Assembly: GCA_023386955.1 (NCBI GenBank)
Contig: JAEWIS010000018.1
Coordinates: forward strand, 18,938 to 82,937
DNA: 64,000 nucleotides
From: Bacillota bacterium
Lineage (GTDB): Bacteria; Bacillota; Bacilli; Paenibacillales; NBRC-103111
Reading direction: 5' to 3'
Part shown: piece after piece, positions 46,160 to 55,006 of the stretch
How the letters are laid out: the number at the start of each line of letters is the position of its first letter
Position numbering within the stretch: position 1 is the first letter of the stretch
The notes under the pieces: model-generated
What the model was told of the DNA's origin: nothing
Databases searched by the model: none
The model's input: the letters and a program-made list of their open reading frames with translations, nothing else
Made by a program: the position numbers and the translations under genes

Positions 46160-47302
46160 TTAGTCGGTAACCGGCTTTTTCGGACCAATCACATACACCG
46201 TATAACCTCGCTTGGTGCCAAACTTGTTGGCATACGCATTGCTGTCGAAGTATACGTCGATCTTATTGCCCTTAATGGCGCTGCCTGTATCCTCGGCACG
46301 GCGGAAGCCGATGCCTTCGATATAGACCCACCAGCCCATGGGAATCACACTTTTGTCTACAGCAATGGTACGGCCCTCGGTTACAGTCGTGCCGCTGGAG
46401 GTCACACCGTATTGCGGGTGGTCCTCATCCTTGCCTGTGGAGGCCACGCCGGCAGAATATGCCGTCAAGGTCACATTGTTCAAGATCTTCTTATAGCCAA
46501 AGTTTACCCCGTTCTTGGTGACTTCATCCATATTGGGAGAGCTTGCGCTTAACACGGTTACCACCGGAGCCTTGGTGCCCACGGCTACCACCTTGCTGAC
46601 GCTTTCGGCGGCAATCGTTTCGTCCACCTTGTTCTCCGCTACCAAAACGCCATCCTCGTAAACCTTTTCTGTTTTGATAACCTTGGTTCCTTCTACGCCG
46701 TCCTGAACAACCTCTTCCTTGCCCTTCAGCAGGTTGCTGTCATTCTGCTTCACCGTTTCGAAGGCAATCGGCTGCGACTGCTCAGCGATTTCCTTGGTGA
46801 CGCGGACGATCTTAATTTCTTCCCCACCGGCCAGATTCTGCTCCAATGCAGGAGTAATCTTATCCAGCGGGTCCGTGCCAATATTTAAATCCTCCAAAGC
46901 GCCTGCAACCGTCTTTCCGGTTGTATACAACGTTAAGGTCTTTCCATCGGCAGTCAATTGCACCGGCGAGGTGTGATTCAGCACAATGACGTCCCCATTC
47001 CGCAGCTTGGTATCCACAGGCAGGGAAATACGGTCATTCTCACCGTACGAAATTGCTTTTTCATCCAGTAGGTGTTTAAGAACATCTTGCCGCGTTACAA
47101 CCACGGTTTCTTGTCCGTCCACCACTACGGATACGCTCTTGGTAGCCGTACCGTACAACAACATGAAAAACATGAAGGCTAAGGCGATCGAGAAAGCTGC
47201 TGCTATAATAATTCTGCGCCCGTTTTCATGCTCCCATCGCAATGCGAAGGCCATGCTGGATGATCGTTTTTCATGGGTTTCCTGAACAGGGATAGCGCCC
47301 AC
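46160..47302 (-). CDS. yabE: YabE: G5 and 3D-domain cell-wall protein (Rpf-like)
   Basis: Secreted or membrane-anchored cell-wall hydrolase of 380 residues. One membrane segment (about 30-52) is followed by ubiquitin-like DUF348 repeats (VVVDGQETVVVTRQ; QLTADGKTLTLYTTG), a G5 domain (about 205-280) and a C-terminal 3D domain (about 290-375; RTIAVDKSVIPMGWWVYIEG, AEDTGSAIKGNKIDVYFDS) resembling lytic transglycosylases. The start is GTG 47302 after GGAGGA. A c-di-AMP riboswitch precedes it, which would link wall turnover to the osmotic second messenger. Confidence 0.92.
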   Translation of the reverse strand: MGAIPVQETHEKRSSSMAFALRWEHENGRRIIIAAAFSIALAFMFFMLLYGTATKSVSVVVDGQETVVVTRQDVLKHLLDEKAISYGENDRISLPVDTKLRNGDVIVLNHTSPVQLTADGKTLTLYTTGKTVAGALEDLNIGTDPLDKITPALEQNLAGGEEIKIVRVTKEIAEQSQPIAFETVKQNDSNLLKGKEEVVQDGVEGTKVIKTEKVYEDGVLVAENKVDETIAAESVSKVVAVGTKAPVVTVLSASSPNMDEVTKNGVNFGYKKILNNVTLTAYSAGVASTGKDEDHPQYGVTSSGTTVTEGRTIAVDKSVIPMGWWVYIEGIGFRRAEDTGSAIKGNKIDVYFDSNAYANKFGTKRGYTVYVIGPKKPVTD

Positions 47303-47491
47303 TTCAATCGGTCCTCCTTCATAGTCCGCCGTCTGGTATGATACAGGGTTCTTTTGACGTGACTATTGGTTTGATTATAACTTCATGCTTAAAAACCAAT
47401 TCTCCTCGCATTCAAAGCAGGCTGCAGCCGGAATCTGGCTCCTCGCGCAGCACCTCCTTCGCGAATATGATGAGCGGTTGAATTATGAATA

Positions 47492-47521
47492 TCACGGGGA
47501 ACAACATAAATAGCCCCGTGA
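47492..47521 (-). other. Hairpin downstream of the riboswitch
   Basis: TCACGGGG and CCCCGTGA form a perfect 8-bp stem with a 14-nt loop between the riboswitch and yabE. No T run follows. It may be part of the expression platform, together with a GAAGAG/CTCTTC pairing to the riboswitch 3' edge. Confidence 0.45.
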
Positions 47522-47570
47522 AGAGGTATCTTCTCGTGGCAAACTAAGCATAAAAATGCACGACAAGTAT

Positions 47571-47733
47571 CCTCTCTTCAACGCTTACGAGGTTAGCTGA
47601 CGGATTCGGACGAAAGAGTCGCCCTACCTCTCCGGGCTGCAAAGCAGCCGTCAAAAGGATTCACCCCAAAACCGTGCCGTCACTTCAAGGCCGTCCACAA
47701 AGCCATGAAGCTGTTCACATTCGGTTCCCCCGT
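47571..47733 (-). promoter_or_regulatory. c-di-AMP riboswitch (ydaO-yuaA class) before yabE
   Basis: Reading the minus strand, the class hallmarks appear in order: CGGGGGAACC at the 5' edge (near 47731), GGGGTGAATCC (near 47670), GGTAGGGCGAC, and the near-invariant GAATCCGTCAGCTAACC then TCGTAAGCG (about 47580-47615). The region ends about 270 bp before the yabE GTG. This class binds c-di-AMP and normally turns off wall-hydrolase and potassium genes when the ligand is high. The rest of the 900-bp gap upstream (47735-48145) is AT-rich with no credible gene. Confidence 0.93.
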
Positions 47734-48146
47734 TTTCCAAAATGGAAACTCAGCGAATTGGAAATTTGGCAAGCACTATTAAGTTATCATGTGTTGTATA
47801 TTAATGCCTCAGGCTAAAGTTGTAAATAGCGAAAAGTCCATAAATCGGTTAAAATTAGCCATGTATGCGATTAAAAATGGTTTTTTTATCTCATTATCTC
47901 ACTCGTTTTATCCATTATCTCTTTATTTCTTAATTTCAATGGCTTATGACGGCTTAATTATGAATTTTTTATTGCTTTCCTGAAAGAATTATCAAAAAAT
48001 TTTGACATCGAAGGGCTAATTTCCCATCATATTTACAGTTTGTTTACCTCCCCTCATACCCTGTCCCACGCACTTTTTCCAGCACCAAATCCTTCCGTTT
48101 TGACCTCCCATTCCCTTCCTTTTCCACTATCTTGTCCCCGGTTTAA

Positions 48147-48176
48147 TTGCATCGCCCGGAGCTTTTTCTATATAAT
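48147..48176 (+). promoter_or_regulatory. Predicted sigma-A promoter of ecsAB
   Basis: TTGCAT (48147-48152), 18 bp, TATAAT (48171-48176), 38 bp before the ecsA start. Confidence 0.65.
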
Positions 48177-48214
48177 AGCGGAAGAATACATAACGTAAGA
48201 AGCGGGTGAACGGT

Positions 48215-48967
48215 TTGGAACCGATGCTGCAGGTAAAAGGGCTGTACGGGGGATATTTCCCGCGCAAGCCTGTTCTGAAGGATGTGGATTTTGACGTATT
48301 TCCCGGTGAGATGGTGGGCATGATCGGACTTAACGGCGCCGGCAAAAGTACCACGATCAAGCATATTCTAGGGCTGCTCCAGCCCCAGAAGGGAGAAATC
48401 CGGGTCCGCGGGCGTACCCTGGCCGAGGCACCTTTGGAATATCGCTCGTCCTTTGCCTATGTGCCCGAGTCCCCGGAGCTGTATGAGGAGCTGACCATCA
48501 GCGAGCACCTGGAGCTGACGGCAAGAGCATACGGCCTGGAGCGGCCCTTGTATGCGCAGCGGTCCGCCACTTTGCTGGACACCTTCCATATGACGGCCAA
48601 AAAGGACAGCTTCTCCGCGCATCTCTCCAAAGGGATGAAGCAGAAGGTGATGATCATGAACGCCTTCCTGACGGAGCCGCCCCTCTATATTATAGATGAG
48701 CCGTTTCTGGGCCTGGACCCCCTTGGTATCCGCTCCCTGCTGGAGCTGATGGTGGAGATGCGGCAGAAGGGAGCCAGTTTCCTGATCAGCTCCCACATCT
48801 TGTCCACCATTGAGCGCTACTGCGACAAGTTTATTGTTCTCCATCAAGGGTGCATCGCCGCCAAAGGGACCCTTCCCGAGATTTTGAAAGCGGCGGGTCT
48901 GCCTGCGGGCAGTAGTCTGGACGATGCCTTCTGTGTGCTGGCCGCGTCGGGAGGCGCCGTCGGATGA
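48215..48967 (+). CDS. ecsA: ABC transporter ATPase EcsA
   Basis: ATP-binding subunit of the Ecs exporter, which in B. subtilis affects protein secretion, sporulation and regulated proteolysis. About 250 residues with Walker A GLNGAGKS, the unusual signature LSKGMKQK, and Walker B LYIIDEP. TTG 48215 is taken as start because it gives MEPMLQVKGLYGGY, aligned with EcsA, and GGGTGA lies 5 bases upstream; GTG 48206 and ATG 48224 are alternatives. It overlaps ecsB by ATGA. Confidence 0.9.
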   Translation: MEPMLQVKGLYGGYFPRKPVLKDVDFDVFPGEMVGMIGLNGAGKSTTIKHILGLLQPQKGEIRVRGRTLAEAPLEYRSSFAYVPESPELYEELTISEHLELTARAYGLERPLYAQRSATLLDTFHMTAKKDSFSAHLSKGMKQKVMIMNAFLTEPPLYIIDEPFLGLDPLGIRSLLELMVEMRQKGASFLISSHILSTIERYCDKFIVLHQGCIAAKGTLPEILKAAGLPAGSSLDDAFCVLAASGGAVG

Positions 48968-50187
48968 GGGAGGATTTCGCGGATCTGTGGCGCAAAAGAG
49001 CGGCAGCTTTCTGGAAGGAGAGCTTCATCTTTATCAGCTATGCCGCCCGCAGCGGCTTCGCCGGATTTTTATTAATGTTCTTTATAATAGGCGCTTATTA
49101 TTACGGCAAGTTTCTGCAGAGCCTTCCCGAGGCATTTCCCTACTGGAGGTTTACCACCCCCCTGCTGGCCCTGCCCCTGGGGATGACCGGAATCCGCACC
49201 TTCATGAAGCAGGCGGATATGGTATTTCTGGCCCCGGCCGAAGCGAGGCTGCGCAGCTGGTGGACCAGCTCGATTGTATACAGCTTCGTGTTCCAAGCTG
49301 CGGTCACCCTCCTGCTGCTGCTCCTGGTCTGGCCGTTGTATCTGGCTTGTGCGGATGAGGCAGCGCTTCCCTTCGCACATGCCGCCTTGTATCTTGCGGC
49401 CGCCAAGCTGCTGGCGGTGTTGGGCCGCTTCCGGGCGGACCGGCTGGTCTACCGGCTGAACCGCAGCGCCGAGACTCTCGTCCGCTGGGTGGCTGCGGTG
49501 GTCCTGCCCTTCGCCCTGTTGACGGAAAACCCGGGGAAGGCATGGCTGCTACTCCTTCTGGCGGCGGTAGTGCAAAGCTTGGTGGTGCTGCCGTTCCCCC
49601 GGCACAGAGTGGCCTGGGAGCATCTGATCCGCCGGGAGGAAATCAGCCTCAAGCGTCACTACACCTTCTACAGCTGGTTTGCCGATGTGCCGAAGCTAAA
49701 AACCAAACCGGCGGCAAGACGTTTTCTCGGGGGGATCACCTCTCGGATTCCCTTCCGGCAGGAGGACACACACCGGTATCTGTATGCCAAGACCTTTATC
49801 CGTTCAGAATATTATGCCATATTGGTGCGCACCTCCGTGATAGCCATCCTGTTGTTCCTGGCCGTGAATCATACGGCAGCGGTTCTGCTCATTTACGGGG
49901 TTGTGCTGGTGATGAATTGCGCCACAGTGTCCTCGTTGGCCCAGAGCCACCGGTACAGCTTCTGGCTGGAGCTGTATCCGCTGGATGCGGAACGCAGAGT
50001 CAAGGCAGTGTCCCGCATCTGCGAAGCCGCACTGCTCTTGTCCAACATAGCAATGGGAGCCGCGCTTATTGGCTTTCACGGCAGCGGCAGGCTGGAGGCC
50101 TTGGCAGCTGTAGCGGCGGGTTTCCTGGTTATCCTCTACTTCACACGGGTGTCGCTTCCCCGGAAAATCAAACATGCCGGGGACTGA
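48964..50187 (+). CDS. ecsB: ABC transporter permease EcsB
   Basis: Membrane subunit of the Ecs transporter, 407 residues with about eight hydrophobic segments (FAGFLLMFFIIGAYYYG, VTLLLLLLVWPLYL, LLLAAVVQSLVVLPF and others). Family features include WWTSSIVYSFVFQA and AKTFIRSEYYAILVR. Translation is coupled to ecsA. The third B. subtilis gene ecsC is not present here. Confidence 0.9.
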   Translation: MREDFADLWRKRAAAFWKESFIFISYAARSGFAGFLLMFFIIGAYYYGKFLQSLPEAFPYWRFTTPLLALPLGMTGIRTFMKQADMVFLAPAEARLRSWWTSSIVYSFVFQAAVTLLLLLLVWPLYLACADEAALPFAHAALYLAAAKLLAVLGRFRADRLVYRLNRSAETLVRWVAAVVLPFALLTENPGKAWLLLLLAAVVQSLVVLPFPRHRVAWEHLIRREEISLKRHYTFYSWFADVPKLKTKPAARRFLGGITSRIPFRQEDTHRYLYAKTFIRSEYYAILVRTSVIAILLFLAVNHTAAVLLIYGVVLVMNCATVSSLAQSHRYSFWLELYPLDAERRVKAVSRICEAALLLSNIAMGAALIGFHGSGRLEALAAVAAGFLVILYFTRVSLPRKIKHAGD

Positions 50188-50208
50188 GTCCTCCGGCATG
50201 TTTTTTTC
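50171..50208 (+). terminator. Terminator of ecsAB
   Basis: ACATGCCGGGGAC and GTCCTCCGGCATGT pair around TGA and are followed by seven T; the ecsB stop codon is in the loop. Confidence 0.9.
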
Positions 50209-50402
50209 TACGATTAACTTCACAATACAGACAATTTACGCCCTTCTTCACGCTCAAAACAGAACGGAACCACCGGGAAATCCCGCTCCCCGGCGGCGCG
50301 CATATTTTTCCTCCATAAAGCCTTGTATTCAGCGGGTTTCCAAGCCCATTTAAGACCTGCTCCTAACCCGTTTCTTCTATTATAATGGTTGCTTATAAAC
50401 GG

Positions 50403-51170
50403 TCATTTCAGGCCTAGGAGCTTGACCGCATTTTCGGTGGTGATCCGGGCAATTTCCTCCACGGACATCCCACGGATTTCGGCAGCTGCCTCCGCTACAT
50501 AGCGTACATATCCGGTTTCGTTCCGTTTCCCGCGGAAGGGGTGGGGCGTCAGATACGGGGCATCCGTTTCCACGAGCAATCGGTCCAGAGGAACCCGGGC
50601 CAGCACCTCTTTGGGCTGCTTGGCATTCTTGAAGGAAACCGGTCCTCCGAAGGAAATATGGAAGTTCATGTCCAGGCACATTTTTGCCGTTTCCCAGCTG
50701 CCGGAGAAACAATGCATGATGCCGCCTACCTCTGCCGCTTTTTCCTCCTTCAGAATCTCCAGAATATCCTGATGGGCATCCCGGTTATGGATAACAATGG
50801 GCTTGCCCAGCTTCTTAGCCAGCCGGATCTGCTCCCGGAAAACCCGGGCCTGCACATCCTTGGGGGAGGTGTCCCAATAATAATCCAGGCCGATTTCGCC
50901 CAGAGCCACCACCTTGGGAAGCTTCAGCAGCTCCTCCAGCTCCTCCAGGTCCTCCGGTGTCATATCCTTGGCATCCTGGGGGTGCCAGCCCAGCACCGCA
51001 TAGACAAAATCATACGTCCGGGACAGCTCCAGAGTAGTGGGAATGGTTTCACGGTTAAAGCCCACATTCACAATCCGGGTGACGCCGGCTTCATATGCCC
51101 GCATCAGCGCCTCATGCCGGTCTTCCTGAAAGGACGGACTGTCCATATGAGTGTGTGTGTCGGTAAACAT
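50403..51170 (-). CDS. tatD: TatD-family metal-dependent deoxyribonuclease (YabD)
   Basis: TIM-barrel hydrolase, 255 residues. Metal ligands are visible in DTHTHMD, GEIGLDYY, VIHNRDAH, MHCFSG and ETDAPYL. The ATG at 51170 was chosen because AAAAGAGGT lies 6 bases upstream. It follows the HD-domain gene by 54 bp; in B. subtilis the neighbour is metS. Confidence 0.95.
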   Translation of the reverse strand: MFTDTHTHMDSPSFQEDRHEALMRAYEAGVTRIVNVGFNRETIPTTLELSRTYDFVYAVLGWHPQDAKDMTPEDLEELEELLKLPKVVALGEIGLDYYWDTSPKDVQARVFREQIRLAKKLGKPIVIHNRDAHQDILEILKEEKAAEVGGIMHCFSGSWETAKMCLDMNFHISFGGPVSFKNAKQPKEVLARVPLDRLLVETDAPYLTPHPFRGKRNETGYVRYVAEAAAEIRGMSVEEIARITTENAVKLLGLK

Positions 51171-51224
51171 GCTTGTACCTCTTTTCTGCGGTTGCATTCT
51201 TGACGTTTTTAATGGGAGAAGCGG

Positions 51225-52508
51225 CTACGATCGCTTCTGCAGCAGCTGCCACAGCTCGTCGGGCATGGATTTCGCCGCCAGCAGCTCCTCCGGGAAATAA
51301 ATGTGATGCTGCCCTTGGCGGATGCCGCTGATGGAGCGGACAATTTCCGAGCGGCTGGAGATTTCGAATAGCTGGTCTCGGGCATCCAGCAGCAGAATCG
51401 GAAGCTTCTCCTCCACCTCGCCGGGTTTATATACATCATACGGAAGATCCGCCGGAAAATCGAGATACATATAATAATCCGGATCAAGCCCCACCTTCAA
51501 CAGGCAGTCCCGCACCCCCCGGGTAAGCGGGATTTCGCTTTCCTCCAGAGGCACATATTTCAGGAGCCGCCTATCCAGGAAACGGCCGCATAAATCAGCC
51601 AGCACCGGATCGGAATCCTTGGTCCACTGCATAAAGGCCACCTGCATCAGCGCTTCATCCAGGTGCAGATAATCGTTGACCGTCATGGAATGGTCGAACA
51701 GCCGGCGCAGCGTATCATTCAGGAAGGAAAAAGTATGCGCACCCCCATATAATACTCGCGCCCGGTCGAATATTTTGGATAGCAGAATTTCCCCGCTCCG
51801 GGTGACAGGGTGAAAGTAGACCTGCCAATACATCTGATAGCGGGACATCAGGTAATCCTCCACCGCGTGCATGCCGCTCTCCTTCACCACAATATGTCCC
51901 TTATGGGGGCGGACCATCCGCAGAATCCGCTCCAGATCGAAGGTGCCGTAATCCACACCGGTATAATACGCGTCACGCAGCAGATAATCCATCCGGTCTG
52001 CATCCATCTGGCTGGAGATCAGGCTTACCACTATTTTTTTCTCGTAGGTTTTCCGGATAACGGCGGCAATCTTCTCAGGAAGCTCCGGGTCAGCCTTGCG
52101 CAGAATCCGGTTCACCTGGGTATCCCCCAGAACAATCCGGCAGGTCCACTCCTCGTGGTCGCTATTAAAGGCCCTTTCGATGGAATGGGAAAAGGGGCCG
52201 TGCCCCAAATCATGGAGCAGTGCCGCACACAGGCATAATAACCGTTCCTCCCGCGGCCAATCCGAAAATCCGCTTTTTTCGAATTGCGATATAATCCGCC
52301 GGGTTATTTCATACACACCGAGAGAATGGGAGAACCGGCTGTGCTCCGCCCCGTGGAAGGTCAGATAGGACGTGCCCAGCTGCCTGATCCTCCGAAGCCG
52401 TTGAAACTCTGCTGAATTAATTAGCTCCCATATGGTTTCATCCTGGACGTAGATGTAATTATGTACCGGATCCTTAAATACCTTTTCTTCCGACAGTTTG
52501 CCTGACAT
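51225..52508 (-). CDS. HD-domain phosphohydrolase (YwfO/dGTPase-like)
   Basis: A 427-residue protein. The HD metal site reads HSRFSHSLGVYE then ALLHDLGHGPFSHSIE, with a later DADRMDYLLRDAYYTG block typical of the YwfO/SAMHD-like family. Members act on (d)NTPs; the exact substrate here cannot be read. It replaces metS in the usual abrB-metS-tatD order. Two 0A-like boxes lie just upstream. Confidence 0.88.
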   Translation of the reverse strand: MSGKLSEEKVFKDPVHNYIYVQDETIWELINSAEFQRLRRIRQLGTSYLTFHGAEHSRFSHSLGVYEITRRIISQFEKSGFSDWPREERLLCLCAALLHDLGHGPFSHSIERAFNSDHEEWTCRIVLGDTQVNRILRKADPELPEKIAAVIRKTYEKKIVVSLISSQMDADRMDYLLRDAYYTGVDYGTFDLERILRMVRPHKGHIVVKESGMHAVEDYLMSRYQMYWQVYFHPVTRSGEILLSKIFDRARVLYGGAHTFSFLNDTLRRLFDHSMTVNDYLHLDEALMQVAFMQWTKDSDPVLADLCGRFLDRRLLKYVPLEESEIPLTRGVRDCLLKVGLDPDYYMYLDFPADLPYDVYKPGEVEEKLPILLLDARDQLFEISSRSEIVRSISGIRQGQHHIYFPEELLAAKSMPDELWQLLQKRS

Positions 52509-52555
52509 GTCTGCGCCCCCTTCATTGGATTGAGGTAAAAGTCCTCTTTTTCACT

Positions 52556-52572
52556 TGTCGAAAAATGTCGCA
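52556..52572. promoter_or_regulatory. Tandem Spo0A boxes between the HD gene and abrB
   Basis: TGTCGAA (52556-52562; exact) and TGTCGCA (52566-52572; one mismatch) are spaced 10 bp, one helical turn, as in known Spo0A sites. The rest of the 320-bp gap is AT-rich with no gene. Confidence 0.5.
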
Positions 52573-52729
52573 AACAACATCCTTTAGTCCCGAACAGATA
52601 TTCCTTAAAAACTAGTAATATTACTATTCGATTTTTCCGGCAAAAATATTACTCGAAAAAAGTCCACTGTTATCAGGGTTATGGGATTTTATAAGCCAAA
52701 ATTTAGTACCTTTTTTTACAAAAAAACAG

Positions 52730-52777
52730 TTGACTATTTTGGGAATGGTTGGTATCATAATAAAGTGCGATGTCGAA
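52730..52777 (+). promoter_or_regulatory. abrB promoter with downstream 0A box
   Basis: TTGACT (52730-52735), 17 bp, TATCAT (52753-52758). An exact 0A box TGTCGAA (52771-52777) lies about 6 bases past the expected transcription start, the place where Spo0A represses abrB in B. subtilis. Confidence 0.7.
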
Positions 52778-52828
52778 AGATGACGATTGTAAAATCTGCC
52801 ACCAAATTTGAGAGGAGCAACATATACA

Positions 52829-53083
52829 ATGATGAAATCTACTGGTATTGTAAGAAAAGTGGACGAGCTGGGCCGGGTTGTAATCCCGATCGAACTTCGC
52901 CGCACCTTGGGAATTGGCGAGAAGGACGCTCTTGAAATTTATGTAGATGGCGAGCGCATCATGCTCAAGAAATACGAGCCTGCTTGCATCTTTTGTGGCA
53001 ATGCTGAGAACGTTGCCTACTTTAAAGGAAAAATTGTTTGTAATGTTTGCCTAACTGAGATGCCTAACCCTGTGACAAAATAG
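52829..53083 (+). CDS. abrB: Transition-state regulator AbrB with a Cys4 C-terminus
   Basis: DNA-binding repressor of stationary-phase genes, 84 residues. Residues 1-50 are the AbrB swapped-hairpin domain (KSTGIVRKVDELGRVVIPIE). The C-terminal part differs from B. subtilis AbrB: it carries C53-x2-C56 and C71-x2-C74, likely a zinc knuckle. ATG 52829 follows AGAGGAG; a second ATG is adjacent. Confidence 0.94.
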   Translation: MMKSTGIVRKVDELGRVVIPIELRRTLGIGEKDALEIYVDGERIMLKKYEPACIFCGNAENVAYFKGKIVCNVCLTEMPNPVTK

Positions 53084-53146
53084 GAATTATAGTGTATAAT
53101 AAATCCATAACCAATGTTAATTCTAACCTTTTTATATCTCCTCTAG

Positions 53147-53197
53147 TCCCTGAACAACCTACGCAAAGCCGGCGTGGTTGTTGAGGGATATTTTTTG
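53147..53197 (+). terminator. Terminator of abrB
   Basis: CCCTGAACAACC and GGTTGTTGAGGG pair (with an inner ACGC/GCGT stem) and are followed by ATATTTTTT. Confidence 0.85.
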
Positions 53198-53257
53198 TCC
53201 TCCGGCCTGTTGCCCAAACCTACTAATAGATAAGCCAAAACGGGGGCGAATGCCCCC

Positions 53258-54148
53258 TTATTCCTCCAGCAGCTCCTGATAGATATCCCGGCGGGACACG
53301 CCCCGGTCCCCGGCTGCCTTCTTCATGGCCTCCTTGCGGCTGAGCCCGTCGGCTTCATACCGCTCCACATGCTCTGCTGCCGACAGAGTCTTCCACCAGC
53401 TTGCTTCAGCAGCCATGTCATGTTCCCCAGGCCCATCTGCAGAAGCTCCCTCTACCACCAGGCAATACTCACCCAAGGGCGGAGCCGCCTCCAGCATGCT
53501 AAGTGCTTCCTCCAGGGTTCCCCGGGCAAACTCCTCGTAGCGTTTAGTCAGCTCCCGAGCCAGCACCACCTGTCGGTTGCCCCAGGTTTGCAGCATTGCC
53601 TCCAGCGTTTTGCCTACCCGGTGCGGAGATTCATAGAATAACAGAGTCTCCTTCACCCCTTGAAGGGAGGAGAGTTTTTCCCTCAGCCCTTTTTTGTCCC
53701 GGGGCAGGAAGCCCGCAAAACGGAAGCCGGTGGTGTCCAGGCCTGACGCAATCAGCGCAGAGAGCGCCGCATTAGCACCCGGCACAGGTATTACAGGAAT
53801 ATCCGCCTCAATGGCCAAACGGACCAGGTCCGCTCCGGGATCAGATATGGCTGGCAAACCGGCGTCGCTGACCAGGGCAATGCTCTGCCCTTCCTGAAGA
53901 AGACGGACCAGTTCAGGGCCGCTGTGAATTTTATTATGCTCATGGTAGCTGACCAGCCTGCCCGCAATCTCGAAGTGTGTCAACAGCTTCCGGGTCTGCC
54001 GGGTATCCTCCGCCGCTATAATATCGGCCTCCTTCAGGATGCGCACCGCCCGGAATGTCATGTCCTCCAGATTGCCGATGGGTGTGGCCACCAGATAAAG
54101 TGCTCCGCCGACACCGCGGTCTGCCGAATAGCTCCGCTGTATATTCAT
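53258..54148 (-). CDS. rsmI: 16S rRNA (cytidine1402-2'-O)-methyltransferase
   Basis: Tetrapyrrole-methylase-fold enzyme, 296 residues. Signature LVATPIGNLEDMTFRA and AEDTRQTRKLL are near the N-terminus, and SDAGLPAISDPG in the middle. The C-terminal extension ends in a small helical domain (GVSRRDIYQELLEE). It overlaps the upstream methyltransferase by 4 bp. The GIY-YIG gene yazA that lies between them in B. subtilis is absent. Confidence 0.95.
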   Translation of the reverse strand: MNIQRSYSADRGVGGALYLVATPIGNLEDMTFRAVRILKEADIIAAEDTRQTRKLLTHFEIAGRLVSYHEHNKIHSGPELVRLLQEGQSIALVSDAGLPAISDPGADLVRLAIEADIPVIPVPGANAALSALIASGLDTTGFRFAGFLPRDKKGLREKLSSLQGVKETLLFYESPHRVGKTLEAMLQTWGNRQVVLARELTKRYEEFARGTLEEALSMLEAAPPLGEYCLVVEGASADGPGEHDMAAEASWWKTLSAAEHVERYEADGLSRKEAMKKAAGDRGVSRRDIYQELLEE

Positions 54149-54912
54149 TCCGACACCCTCTCCTTATTCTCTACCCGGAGGCTATCGGCTGAACCATAAT
54201 AAACCTCCATCAGCTCCGCGCTATATTGCCCGTCCGGGCCGTAGACCACCAGGGGCGGAAGCAGCCGCAAATCCGGCTTGCCTCCCCTGATGCCCTCCAC
54301 CAGTACCATATTGGCCTCTTCCTCCGCTTTGGGGTGGACAAAACGGAGACGTTTGGGTTCCAAGCCTGCCTTCCGCATCCCTTCCAGGATGTCGGTAAGC
54401 CTTCCGGGCCGATGGACCATGGCCACCTTACCGCCGAATCGGGTGAGCCGGCTGCAGGTCTGCAGCACATCCTCCAGGGTACAGAAGATTTCATGGCGGG
54501 CGGCGGCAAAATGGACATTCCCGTTTTGCTCTCCTGCGCTTACGGGGAGATACGGGGGGTTCACCGTCACCAGGTCGAACAAACCTGCTTCCCGGCTCCG
54601 GTATTCCTTCAGGTCTCCCTGCTCGATATGAACCCGCTCCTCCAAACCATTCAGACGGACACTCCGGGCTGCCATGTCGGCCAGCCGCTCCTGAATCTCC
54701 AGCCCCCAAATCTCCGCTTGGGTGCGGGTGGACAGCAGCATGGGGATAACGCCGTTGCCGGTGCACAGATCCATCACCCGGCCCCGGGGAGGCACCGAGC
54801 AGAAGCGTGCCAAGAGCACCGCATCCATGGAAAAGGAAAATACATCATCCGCTTGGATGATCTTCAAGTTATTACGGAGTAAATCATCCGCTCGTTCGTG
54901 AGGCAAAAGCAT
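54145..54912 (-). CDS. tRNA1(Val) (adenine37-N6)-methyltransferase-like (YabB)
   Basis: Class I SAM methyltransferase, 255 residues. SAM motif DLCTGNG at 48-54 and catalytic NPPY at 118-121 mark an N6-adenine methyltransferase of the TrmN6 type. Target not proven. It is followed directly by rsmI with a 4-bp overlap. Confidence 0.9.
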   Translation of the reverse strand: MLLPHERADDLLRNNLKIIQADDVFSFSMDAVLLARFCSVPPRGRVMDLCTGNGVIPMLLSTRTQAEIWGLEIQERLADMAARSVRLNGLEERVHIEQGDLKEYRSREAGLFDLVTVNPPYLPVSAGEQNGNVHFAAARHEIFCTLEDVLQTCSRLTRFGGKVAMVHRPGRLTDILEGMRKAGLEPKRLRFVHPKAEEEANMVLVEGIRGGKPDLRLLPPLVVYGPDGQYSAELMEVYYGSADSLRVENKERVSE

Positions 54913-54952
54913 ATCTGTTCTCTGGACTCCTCTGTGCCGCCCAAGTGCTCAT

Positions 54953-54983
54953 AAGGCCAGCCGCTCATGTCGCGGCTGGCCTC
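54953..54983 (-). other. Strong hairpin between yabA and yabB
   Basis: AGGCCAGCCGC and GCGGCTGGCCT form a perfect 11-bp stem with a 7-nt loop. The minus-strand tail (TTATGAG) is not a proper T run, so it may be an attenuator or an RNA-processing site rather than a full stop. Confidence 0.5.
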
Positions 54984-55006
54984 GTTCATCTCATGCGCCA
55001 TCAATA

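Noticed and set aside
47789..47983. Plus-strand 64-codon frame in the yabE-ecsA gap
   Set aside because: AT-rich, no ribosome site, no terminator; hydrophobicity is expected from T-rich sequence. Kept out as a gene.
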